The notes: generated from the sequence alone by a model not told the origin. A DNA stretch of 5,239 bases from an uncultured Litorivicinus sp. (GCA_938091715.1 CALKMT010000009.1:1-5239); one strand, 5' to 3'. Shown: positions 1-5,239, counted from the stretch's first letter. A program made the numbers and translations.

Positions 1-902
1 GTCAGAACCCCAGAACGCACCAGGAACGTGCCCAGCAAGGACAAACAGAATGCGCTAATGGCCAACAACACGGTCCATGCTCGGAAGTTACCGCGCTTTT
101 CCGTGACGGCCAGGGAATGGACCAGGGCCGTTCCCACCAACCACGGCAACAGCGAGGCGTTTTCCACCGGGTCCCAGAACCACCAACCGCCCCAGCCCAG
201 CTCGTAATAGGCCCACCAGGATCCCAAGGCGATCCCCAGAGTCAAAAAGACCCAGGCTGCTGTGGTCCAGGGGCGAGTCCAGCGCGCCCAGGCAGCATCC
301 AAGCGTCCGCCCTGCAATGCCGCCACCGCAAAGGCAAAAGCCACCGCAAAACCGACATACCCCACATACAAAAGTGGAGGGTGAAAAATCAGGCCCACGT
401 CCTGCAACAGCGGATTCAAGTCGGCCCCGTCTGCGGGCACATTAGGCAGGGTTCGCTCGAAGGGGTTCGACGTAACCCCCGTAAAGGCAAAGAACCCAAT
501 ACAAATCATGCCCAGCACCGACAAAATTCGGGCCCGCAAGATCAGCGGCAGGTTGTTACTCAGCGCGGCGACCAAGGCCGTCCATAAGGCCAGCACCCAG
601 ATCCATAGCATCAAGGAGCCTTCGTGCCCGCCCCACAACGCGCTGGCTTTGAAATACCACGGCATGGCGGTGTTGGACTGTTTGGCAATATAGGCGACGC
701 TGAAATCGTCCGTCAGGAAACCGTACAGCAGGACTGCAAAGGCCAGGGTGGCAAACAAAAAGACCCCGTAACTGAGCCCGATTGCGCTGCCCATCCAAGA
801 GCGCCACCCGGCGTAACTACCCACTTGCGGAATAACGGCCAGCGATACGGACACCCCGAATCCTAACCAAAATGCGATATGACCCAGCTCTGGCACTAGC
901 AT
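1..902 (-). CDS. ccmF: CcmF, haem lyase subunit of cytochrome c maturation (N-terminal 300 residues; gene runs off the left edge)
   Basis: CcmF is a polytopic inner-membrane protein that, with CcmH-type partners, transfers haem from holo-CcmE to the CXXCH motif of apocytochromes c on the periplasmic side. The visible product begins MLVPELGHIA, the usual CcmF opening. The tryptophan-rich haem-handling WWD motif GWGGWWFWDPVEN is at residues 236-248. The GGHEGS segment is at 91-96. His174 (in LIFHPPLLY) and His262 (in ALVHS) match the positions of E. coli His173 and His261, and the visible end (GTFLVRSGVL) lies just before the next expected conserved His. Many hydrophobic segments alternate with short loops, as expected for a multi-pass protein. 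CcmF is normally about 650 residues, so roughly half is present; the C-terminal part lies beyond base 1. The ATG overlaps the ccmE stop in TGATG, and the nearest purine-rich stretch (GAGG) is about 13 bases upstream, so translation probably depends on coupling to ccmE. No frame break is seen. Confidence 0.97.
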   Translation of the reverse strand, partial: MLVPELGHIAFWLGFGVSVSLAVIPQVGSYAGWRSWMGSAIGLSYGVFLFATLAFAVLLYGFLTDDFSVAYIAKQSNTAMPWYFKASALWGGHEGSLMLWIWVLALWTALVAALSNNLPLILRARILSVLGMICIGFFAFTGVTSNPFERTLPNVPADGADLNPLLQDVGLIFHPPLLYVGYVGFAVAFAFAVAALQGGRLDAAWARWTRPWTTAAWVFLTLGIALGSWWAYYELGWGGWWFWDPVENASLLPWLVGTALVHSLAVTEKRGNFRAWTVLLAISAFCLSLLGTFLVRSGVL

Positions 903-1345
903 CAGTAGGTTGAAACCTCGTCAGTCGGTTTGTTTTTTAGGGTTTCGGCAATTTCAGGGGGCATGTACTGCTCGTCGTGCTTGGCCAACACCACGTCCGC
1001 CATCAACACGCCATTTTGCAGCTGGCCCTCGGCCACGATGCCCTGACCCTCACGGAATAAATCCGGCAAGATCCCTTCGTATTTAATGGTTACTTTTTCT
1101 GCGTAATCAGTTACTTGAAAGGACACCTTTAAGCTATCTGAAGCTCGGACTACGCTGTCATCCACGACCATGCCGCCGACCCGAATGGTGGTGCCTTCCG
1201 GCGCTTCGCCGGCGACCACTTTTTCAGGCGGGTAAAACAAGTTGATGTTGTTGGACAGGGCATAGAGTGTCAGGCCAATGGCCACAGAGACCCCAAACAC
1301 CCCCAGCAACACCAAGGTCAACTTTTGTTTACGTGCTGGATTCAT
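902..1345 (-). CDS. ccmE: CcmE, periplasmic haem chaperone
   Basis: CcmE is a membrane-anchored periplasmic chaperone that binds haem covalently through a histidine after loading by CcmABCD, then delivers it to CcmF. The 147-residue product has the expected layout: a short basic N-terminus (MNPARKQK), one membrane anchor at about residues 9-30, and an OB-fold beta-barrel domain from about 50 to 130. The haem-binding segment reads KHDEQYMPPE, with His123 as the covalent haem ligand and Tyr127 as the conserved axial tyrosine (equivalent to E. coli His130 and Tyr134). The usual HDENY has Gln in place of Asn, a mild change. The flexible C-terminal tail is short. The length is normal for the family. 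The ATG overlaps the ccmD stop in ATGA, and a GGGAG ribosome-binding site lies 5 bases upstream (1351-1355), which supports this start. Confidence 0.98.
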   Translation of the reverse strand: MNPARKQKLTLVLLGVFGVSVAIGLTLYALSNNINLFYPPEKVVAGEAPEGTTIRVGGMVVDDSVVRASDSLKVSFQVTDYAEKVTIKYEGILPDLFREGQGIVAEGQLQNGVLMADVVLAKHDEQYMPPEIAETLKNKPTDEVSTY

Positions 1346-1515
1346 GAACGCTCCCGGCGCACCGCCTGTTGAATTTTTTTAATGGCACGACGCCGGCTGA
1401 GGCGGTCTTCGACGGCAAAGGCCACAAAACACACCACTGCGATTCCAAAGGAGCTCCAGACGTAGGGGCCGTGACGCCCCATGGCCAGAAATTCCGACAC
1501 GCTATCAAAGGCCAT
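1342..1515 (-). CDS. ccmD: CcmD, small membrane subunit of the haem export complex
   Basis: CcmD is a small single-pass protein that stabilises the CcmC-CcmE complex and is needed for release of holo-CcmE from CcmABC. The product from this ATG is 57 residues. It has the typical N-terminal pattern FLAMGRHGPYVW, one membrane segment over about residues 18-35, and a strongly basic cytoplasmic tail (RLSRRRAIKK, ending RRERS). An upstream in-frame GTG at 1524 would add three residues. I prefer the ATG at 1515 because AGGTGA sits 5 bases before it and because family members usually begin shortly before the FLAMGxHG motif. The gene overlaps the end of ccmC by 11 bases and ends in an ATGA overlap with ccmE. 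Sequence similarity is low in this family, so the call rests on motif, size and position together. Confidence 0.93.
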   Translation of the reverse strand: MAFDSVSEFLAMGRHGPYVWSSFGIAVVCFVAFAVEDRLSRRRAIKKIQQAVRRERS

Positions 1516-2257
1516 ATTTTTCACCTACCCATTCCCGCGCCCATTTGGCTTTGGACTCACGCAGCAACAACAGGGTGCGCAAGCGCTGCAAAACCCAAAA
1601 TCCGGCCAAGCAATACATCGCAAGGATCGATATCACCAGCGGCACCCACATACTGGCCGGCATCGCGGGACGTTCGGTCAATTTCAAGGTGGCGCCCTGG
1701 TGCAAGGTGTTCCACCACTCGACGCTGTATTTGATGATCGGGATATTAATTACGCCGACCACCAGCAACAAAGCGACCGCCCGTCCGGCCACGTCGCTGG
1801 GCAACGCAGGACGCAATGCCATGCCGCCCAGGTACAAAAACAACAAGATCAACATCGAGGTCAGGCGCGCGTCCCAAACCCAATACGTACCCCAGGTTGG
1901 CTTGCCCCAAATGGCACCGGTTACCAGCGCCAGAAAGGTGATCACCGCACCGATCGGCAAGGTGGCTTGAATCACCAAGTCGGCAATTTTCATTTTCCAC
2001 ACCAACAAGACCAAGCCCGCCGCGGCCATGGCCATGTAGAGAGACTGGGCCAGGAAGGCTACCGGCACGTGCAGGAAGATAATTCGGTAGCTGTTGCCCT
2101 GTTGGTAATCCACCGGCGCAAAGGCCAGACCCCACACCCAACCCAGCATTAGCAGGGCAAAGCCTGCAACCCCAAAACCGAGTTGCCACTGACGTCCAGC
2201 ATGAAATACGTGCGGCGGAGAACCCCACCGATGAAACCATTGCCAAGTGCGCGCCAT
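1505..2257 (-). CDS. ccmC: CcmC, haem-handling membrane protein that loads CcmE
   Basis: CcmC is a six-helix inner-membrane protein that presents haem on its periplasmic face and loads it onto CcmE. The 250-residue product contains the WWD-type tryptophan motif WGKPTWGTYWVWD at residues 117-129. The two flanking haem-ligand histidines are His63 (in IIFLHVPVA) and His186 (in WWNTLHQGATL), matching E. coli His60 and His184. Hydrophobic segments lie at roughly residues 24-47, 58-80, 95-116, 131-149, 157-175 and 200-224. The length is normal (E. coli about 245). The ATG immediately follows the ccmB TAG stop with no gap, and a full AGGAGG site stands 4 bases before it, the strongest ribosome-binding site in the operon. 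The end overlaps ccmD by 11 bases. Nothing is missing or unusual. Confidence 0.98.
   Translation of the reverse strand: MARTWQWFHRWGSPPHVFHAGRQWQLGFGVAGFALLMLGWVWGLAFAPVDYQQGNSYRIIFLHVPVAFLAQSLYMAMAAAGLVLLVWKMKIADLVIQATLPIGAVITFLALVTGAIWGKPTWGTYWVWDARLTSMLILLFLYLGGMALRPALPSDVAGRAVALLLVVGVINIPIIKYSVEWWNTLHQGATLKLTERPAMPASMWVPLVISILAMYCLAGFWVLQRLRTLLLLRESKAKWAREWVGEKYGL
1521..1526 (-). promoter_or_regulatory. Ribosome-binding site that decides the ccmD start
   Basis: AGGTGA on the minus strand lies 5 bases before the ATG at 1515 and inside the last codons of ccmC. The competing GTG start at 1524 lies within this element, so the ATG is the better start. Confidence 0.6.
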
Positions 2258-2926
2258 CTAGCCTCCTGTCACGATACGCAATGCCGCCGCAATTGCGGCC
2301 GGCAACAAGCTGAGCGCGGCAACAAACATCGCCCCCAGCAGTGCCATCTGAGCGGATACTTCCGCCCCACCGGCATAAGCCATGGTGGTGCCCGCGCCAA
2401 ATACCAAAATCGGTATAAACAACGGCAGTACCAATAGCCCTAACAATCCGCTTCCACTGCGAGCTGGCGCCAGCAGCGCACTGCCCAAACTGCCCAGCAG
2501 CATGACCGTCGGGGTGCCCAAGGCCAGTGTCGCCATCAGGATCAACGCCGTGTCGAACGTTAACCCCAATCCCAGCGCTACCAGCGGCCCCATCAGGACC
2601 ACCGGCAACACATGGGCGATCCATTGAGCCGTCACCCGCGACAAAACGGTCAGCGACAAGGGCAGGTCTGACAACAGCCACTGCTCCAACGTGCCATCCA
2701 ACACGTCGTCCCTGAATAATCCGTCCAATGCTAGCAGAACCGACAACAGGGCCGCGACCCAGACCAAACCGGGCGCAACCTCTCTTAACAATTGGGGGTC
2801 CGCCCCCAGGCCCAATGGAAAACTGACTGCGACCAAGGCAAAGAACATGACCGGCCGCATGGCCGCGCCTAGATCGTTCCAGTTCAGCGCCACGTCGCGC
2901 ATGAATACACTCGTCAGGCGAGTCAC
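2258..2926 (-). CDS. ccmB: CcmB, membrane subunit of the CcmAB haem-release ABC transporter
   Basis: CcmB is the transmembrane partner of the CcmA ATPase. The CcmAB module uses ATP hydrolysis to release holo-CcmE from CcmCD rather than simply pumping haem. From the GTG at 2926 the product is 222 residues, matching the usual length of about 220. It starts MTRLTSVFMRDVALNW (GTG read as Met) and has about six hydrophobic segments (near 22-41, 50-68, 98-122, 126-153, 160-178 and 193-216). The conserved cytoplasmic motif LFRDDVLDGTLEQWLLSDLP is at residues 70-89. The frame is open much further upstream, but that part lies inside ccmA in another frame and has no CcmB character, so it is excluded. 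The GTG overlaps the ccmA stop as GTGA, with a G-rich stretch just upstream. An internal ATG at 2902 would give 214 residues and is the main alternative start. Confidence 0.96.
   Translation of the reverse strand: MTRLTSVFMRDVALNWNDLGAAMRPVMFFALVAVSFPLGLGADPQLLREVAPGLVWVAALLSVLLALDGLFRDDVLDGTLEQWLLSDLPLSLTVLSRVTAQWIAHVLPVVLMGPLVALGLGLTFDTALILMATLALGTPTVMLLGSLGSALLAPARSGSGLLGLLVLPLFIPILVFGAGTTMAYAGGAEVSAQMALLGAMFVAALSLLPAAIAAALRIVTGG
2262..2267 (-). promoter_or_regulatory. Strong ribosome-binding site for ccmC
   Basis: A complete AGGAGG on the minus strand is separated from the ccmC ATG by CTAG, which includes the ccmB stop codon. Termination of ccmB therefore happens on top of the ccmC initiation site, which fits coupled translation with an added strong independent signal. 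Confidence 0.7.
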
Positions 2927-3534
2927 AGGCCACCCCCCAGATTGACGACTTGGTCCGGCTGCAAATCCGCCGGCGCATGGTGGGTCGCCAATAGAACCAC
3001 CGCACCCGCCGCCAGTCGCTTGCGAATCAGCCCGGCCAATAGGGCCTGGCCGTCCACATCGATGGCATTGAAGGGCTCGTCCAAACACCACAGGGGAGAT
3101 TCATTCGCCAGCAAGGATGCCAGGGCGATCCGGCGCGCCTGACCGGTCGATAACAGGCCGGCCAAAGCGTCCTCCCAGCCGCGCAAGCCGACCTGCGCCA
3201 GCAAGGGATCCGGATCAGCACAATCACCACGCAAACTGAGTAACCACTGCAGATTCTGGCGCGCACTCAACCGGGATTTGACCCCTGGCAAGGCCGTCCA
3301 CAGCAACACCTGGGCCCGCCGCTGGGCAGGAGTCTGGGCGCCGGCGACCTGAATCTGCCCCTCGAAGCCCGAATACAAACCCGCAATGGCCCGCAGCAAA
3401 GTGCTTTTGCCCGCGCCATTAGGCCCCGCCACCTGAATCAGTTGTCCCGGCAATGCCTGCAAAGAAAAATTCTGAACCAACCACCGCTCGTCTCGCTCGA
3501 TGGATAATTGGTCTATGTTTAAGGGTGTTGTCAT
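2923..3534 (-). CDS. ccmA: CcmA, ATP-binding subunit of the CcmAB haem-release ABC transporter
   Basis: CcmA is the cytoplasmic ATPase that, with CcmB, powers release of haem-loaded CcmE. The 203-residue product, normal for the family, contains Walker A GPNGAGKST at residues 37-45, the ABC signature LSTGQ at 128-132 (within LLSTGQARRIALASLL), Walker B with catalytic Glu in LWCLDEP (Asp152, Glu153), a D-loop-like NAID just after, and the switch histidine in LLATHH (His185). The Q-loop is unusual: the segment reads LLWTALPGVK, where many CcmA proteins have a GHQPG-like sequence, so the Q-loop glutamine position aligns with Leu82. The ATG at 3534 is chosen because MTTPLNIDQLSIERD begins exactly where family members begin; the open frame upstream is shared with the divergent gene and looks unrelated. 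No good ribosome-binding site precedes it. It is the first gene of the minus-strand ccm operon. Confidence 0.97.
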   Translation of the reverse strand: MTTPLNIDQLSIERDERWLVQNFSLQALPGQLIQVAGPNGAGKSTLLRAIAGLYSGFEGQIQVAGAQTPAQRRAQVLLWTALPGVKSRLSARQNLQWLLSLRGDCADPDPLLAQVGLRGWEDALAGLLSTGQARRIALASLLANESPLWCLDEPFNAIDVDGQALLAGLIRKRLAAGAVVLLATHHAPADLQPDQVVNLGGGL

Positions 3535-3549
3535 TACCGCGAGTATACA
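3535..3549. other. 15-base intergenic gap between divergent ccmA and fliK-like genes
   Basis: Only 15 bases separate the ccmA ATG (minus) from the proposed GTG of the fliK-like gene (plus). Promoters and any leader sequences for both units must therefore lie largely within the opposite gene or be extremely short. The gap contains the palindrome GTATAC (3543-3548). No convincing ribosome-binding site is visible for either gene. Confidence 0.8.
3542..3547 (-). promoter_or_regulatory. Possible -10 element for the ccm operon
   Basis: The minus strand reads TATACT, five of six matches to the sigma-70 -10 consensus. There is no good -35 hexamer at 16-18 bases spacing, and TG precedes it directly rather than one base apart. 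A start point about 7 bases downstream would fall next to the ccmA ATG, giving a nearly leaderless message. This is a weak candidate; the real promoter may lie further upstream, inside the fliK-like gene. Confidence 0.25.
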
Positions 3550-4476
3550 GTGCAAACGCCCGTAATCCGACCTCCGGGGTTGACGTCCGGTTTGGCAAAA
3601 CCACAGTCCAGCCAGGCGCTGATTCAACATCTGGGGCAACTGAACGCGACCTCACCGGCGCAAGCCGTTAGCGCCCAAGTCGTGGGCAGTCGTGAGATGG
3701 CCCCTGGGCAGTTCCAGATTACCTTGAGGGTTCAGGGCACAAGTTTTGTCCTGACCGCGCCGGCACCCCCTGGGATCTCGCCCATTTCGATTTATCGCCA
3801 TCAGGGAGCGATTCGTGTGACCGCCCCCGGCGGGGGCTCGCAGGCCTCTAGCTTCGCTAACGCAGGCGCATTGCTGGACGCACTGCCGACACGCCCTTCG
3901 GTCACCGCTTTGGTGATCCAGTCCGCCCTTAGGCAGCCTGGCTTTCAGGACTGGGCCGCGGTGTTGGCTCAACTCACACAACCCGATTCGGTCAAACGCT
4001 GGATCCAGGCCGCGACCCACAGCGAGTTATTGAAACGCATGGCCGACACTCTGGATCCCGCCTTGCGCGAGCGGTTTCAGCAGCAAGCGGAACACCGGGT
4101 ACTGGCCCAGCACGAAGACTATCGACAAGGCCTTCACAGCCTGCGATTTGATCTGCCCATTCCCATCACAGAGCGCTGGATCAACGCTGAAGCCTGGCTA
4201 ACAAAAGTACCCAACCAGCGAGACTGCTGGAGCTTTCGGTTGCTGTTCGAGCTACCCACCGCAGGCGTGCTGTGTGTTTGCGCAGAACTGCAGCCCAGCG
4301 GCGTATCGCTGACGCTGCAGGCCGAGCAAGCAAAGACACACAAAGCATTGACGGCGCTGGGGCCCGGGTTGGAGCAACGTTTGGCCGATGCTGGGATCGC
4401 GGTGACGTGCTGTCGAATCGAACCCCTAACACCGCGCCCCGCCACCTCGGAGGGGCACTTGGATGTACACGTATGA
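3550..4476 (+). CDS. FliK-like protein with a flagellar hook-length-control C-terminal domain
   Basis: The 308-residue product resembles proteins annotated as flagellar hook-length control (FliK-type). FliK measures hook length and, through its C-terminal domain, triggers FlhB to switch export substrates. Here residues about 198-292 carry the family pattern: LRFDLPIPI (198-206), WSFRLLFELPTAGVLCV (227-243), an amphipathic strand VSLTLQAEQ (252-260), then the ALTALGPGLEQRLADAGI helix (267-284). The N-terminal part is soluble, rich in Gln, Ala, Ser and Pro with no membrane segment, but shorter and less repetitive than in many true FliK proteins. The start is a GTG, giving MQTPVIRPPG; a TTG at codon 11 is an alternative, and no clear ribosome-binding site helps to choose. 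The stop overlaps the next gene as ATGA. Its partner is an FlhB-C-like protein, which strengthens the assignment. It may be an accessory paralogue rather than the main FliK, so no symbol is given. Confidence 0.8.
   Translation: MQTPVIRPPGLTSGLAKPQSSQALIQHLGQLNATSPAQAVSAQVVGSREMAPGQFQITLRVQGTSFVLTAPAPPGISPISIYRHQGAIRVTAPGGGSQASSFANAGALLDALPTRPSVTALVIQSALRQPGFQDWAAVLAQLTQPDSVKRWIQAATHSELLKRMADTLDPALRERFQQQAEHRVLAQHEDYRQGLHSLRFDLPIPITERWINAEAWLTKVPNQRDCWSFRLLFELPTAGVLCVCAELQPSGVSLTLQAEQAKTHKALTALGPGLEQRLADAGIAVTCCRIEPLTPRPATSEGHLDVHV
4449..4455 (+). promoter_or_regulatory. Strong Shine-Dalgarno-like sequence before the FlhB-C-like gene, at odd spacing
   Basis: GGAGGGG lies 17 bases before the ATG at 4473, too far for best use. 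It is 7 bases before a different ATG at 4463, which opens another reading frame. The 4473 start is kept because it begins the recognisable protein and overlaps the upstream stop as ATGA, so coupled re-initiation is likely. The site may help to hold ribosomes at this junction. Confidence 0.4.
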
Positions 4477-4763
4477 AAACTGCCACGGCCCTGCATTACG
4501 ATGGACACAACGCACCCCGAGCCACCCGCCAAGGCCGACAGGCACAGGCCCTGGCGATCCTAGCGCAGGCACGCCAGGAAAAGGTTCCGATCCTGCAACA
4601 TGTGCAACTGGCCGCGGCCCTGGACCCGATCGGTGTCGGCGAGGAAATTCCCGAAGCCCTTTACAGGATCGTGGCTGAAATTCTGGTGCTGGCCTATCAA
4701 TTAGAGGGTGACAACGCGCCCAGTGTTGCGCCGGTTTTCAAGTCCAATCGCCGGCCGATGTAA
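4473..4763 (+). CDS. Stand-alone FlhB C-terminal-domain-like protein (export-switch family)
   Basis: The 96-residue product matches the C-terminal cytoplasmic domain of FlhB/YscU-type export switch proteins, without the N-terminal membrane domain. It opens MKTATALHYDGHNAPRA, corresponding to the FlhB stretch after the cleavage site (AVALKYD...AP). It continues with a helix (QAQALAILAQARQEKVPIL, 23-41), the conserved turn VQLAAALDPIGVGEEIPEALY (44-64), and the closing helix IVAEILVLAYQLE (66-78). The NPTH autocleavage motif is absent: the chain begins just where the post-cleavage fragment would. Small FlhB-like proteins of this type are known in several bacteria and usually have no defined role. 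The gene overlaps the fliK-like stop in ATGA, so the two are almost certainly co-translated and may act together in flagellar export control. The last 21 residues are encoded opposite the end of the EAL gene. The tail after about residue 80 (ending KSNRRPM) goes beyond the usual domain. Confidence 0.85.
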   Translation: MKTATALHYDGHNAPRATRQGRQAQALAILAQARQEKVPILQHVQLAAALDPIGVGEEIPEALYRIVAEILVLAYQLEGDNAPSVAPVFKSNRRPM

Positions 4764-5239
4764 TACCCCTGCACCAAATCAACATCCAGGCGGCGCACGA
4801 GTTCAAATTGCTGCTCGGTCTCGATCCCTTCGGCAATAATGCGCGGCGAAATGGTGCGCGCCAGCCGCAGCACTTGGTTCAACACCGCGAGTTGCGGCTC
4901 GTTGTCCATAATCAGTTCGATCAAAAAGCGATCCAGCTTGATCGCCTCGGGCTTGATATCGATCAGCCGATACAGATTTGAATCACCCGCCCCAAAATCA
5001 TCCAGATACAACTCCAAGTCCAAGCGTCGAATGCGTGTCAGGGCATCCCTGTGGATCAAGCTCCCGACCGCCTGTTCAGTAATTTCCAGATTCAAACACT
5101 GGCGGAAATGTTCGGGTAACTCGGACAAGCGCGCAATCAGCCACTCTAGACTGGCAGCATCGTTTAATAGGTTGGGCATAACATTGAAGGTGACAAACCG
5201 ATCGGGACGCTCGGCCAGCCAATCCCCCATGTCCCGGCG
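4697..5239 (-). CDS. EAL-domain c-di-GMP phosphodiesterase, C-terminal part (gene runs off the right edge)
   Basis: EAL domains hydrolyse cyclic di-GMP to pGpG, lowering the second messenger that favours biofilm over motility. The frame stays open to base 5239, with three codons (Arg-Arg-Asp) before the first Met at 5230, so this is a fragment; the EAL motif and any sensor or GGDEF domain lie outside. Numbering from that Met, the visible catalytic set is complete: Asn16 (in FNVMP), Glu49 (NLEITE), Asp77-Asp78 (LDDFGAGDSNL), Lys98 (IKLD), Glu134 and Glu137 (AEGIET) and Gln154 (QGYYIG). This suggests an active enzyme if the unseen EAL glutamate is present. Loop 6 reads DDFGAGDSN rather than DDFGTGYSS, a tolerated type of variation. 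The protein ends soon after the QGY motif, so the EAL domain is at the extreme C-terminus. Its 3' end overlaps the convergent FlhB-C-like gene by 67 bases. Met at 5230 is unlikely to be the true start because domain sequence is missing before it. Confidence 0.95.
   Translation of the reverse strand, partial: RRDMGDWLAERPDRFVTFNVMPNLLNDAASLEWLIARLSELPEHFRQCLNLEITEQAVGSLIHRDALTRIRRLDLELYLDDFGAGDSNLYRLIDIKPEAIKLDRFLIELIMDNEPQLAVLNQVLRLARTISPRIIAEGIETEQQFELVRRLDVDLVQGYYIGRRLDLKTGATLGALSPSN

Noticed and set aside
117..587. A 156-codon plus-strand open frame opposite ccmF
   Set aside because: The low-complexity Gln/Arg/Pro-rich translation mirrors codon bias in ccmF; no family pattern is visible.
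905..916. Short inverted repeat AGGTT/AACCT near the ccmE-ccmF junction
   Set aside because: The loop would be only two bases and there is no T-run, so it is neither a stable hairpin nor a terminator.
1481..2152. A 223-codon plus-strand open frame opposite ccmC
   Set aside because: The product is rich in Gln, His, Arg and Gly with no recognisable motif. It is antisense to a well-conserved gene and has no sign of its own expression.
1746..3005. A 419-codon minus-strand open frame, the longest in the window
   Set aside because: It runs through ccmB and ccmC in another frame. Its product is rich in Arg, Gly, Cys and Trp with no domain pattern, while the ccmB and ccmC frames give clear family proteins. 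It is a GC-driven shadow.
2927..3091. N-terminal extension of CcmB by 55 residues
   Set aside because: This part lies inside ccmA, is Gly/Arg/Pro-rich, and would make CcmB much longer than its family. The GTG at 2926 gives the expected 222 residues.
3535..3639. N-terminal extension of CcmA by 35 residues
   Set aside because: It reads through the start of the divergent fliK-like gene and does not resemble CcmA, whose conserved start is at 3534.
4843..4864. GCGCG...GCGCGC inverted repeat downstream of the FlhB-C-like gene, as a possible terminator
   Set aside because: It lies within the EAL coding sequence, has no following T-run on the plus strand, and is likely chance in GC-rich DNA.

Overview
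The window looks like a compact stretch of a proteobacterial chromosome, most likely from a gammaproteobacterium with moderately high GC. That placement is an inference from the System I cytochrome c maturation (ccm) gene order, the protein sequences and the linked flagellar-type genes. The genus cannot be fixed by reading alone. Almost every base is coding; the only real gap is 15 bases between ccmA and a fliK-like gene.

Left two thirds (1-3534, minus strand): a tightly packed operon reading ccmA-ccmB-ccmC-ccmD-ccmE-ccmF, with ccmF cut by the left edge. CcmA (ATPase) and CcmB (membrane subunit) form, with CcmC and CcmD, the complex that loads haem onto the periplasmic chaperone CcmE and then releases holo-CcmE. 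CcmF, with later ccm products beyond the window, transfers the haem to apocytochrome c. Every junction overlaps or abuts (GTGA, TAG|ATG, an 11-base overlap, ATGA, TGATG), so the genes are probably translationally coupled.

Right third, plus strand (3550-4763): a two-gene unit divergent from ccmA. The first gene encodes a protein with a FliK-type hook-length-control C-terminal domain. The second, joined by an ATGA overlap, encodes a 96-residue stand-alone protein resembling the C-terminal cytoplasmic domain of FlhB (the export-switch domain) but without the NPTH autocleavage motif. FliK and FlhB-C are interaction partners in flagellar export switching, so this pair may be an auxiliary or diverged version of that module.

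Right edge, minus strand (4697-5239): the C-terminal part of an EAL-domain c-di-GMP phosphodiesterase. It converges on the FlhB-like gene with a 67-base tail-to-tail coding overlap. No RNA genes, mobile elements, CRISPR arrays or long repeats were seen. The window is mostly ordinary. The most interesting parts are the FliK-like/FlhB-C-like pair, the overlapping gene ends, the crowded divergent start region and an altered Q-loop in CcmA.
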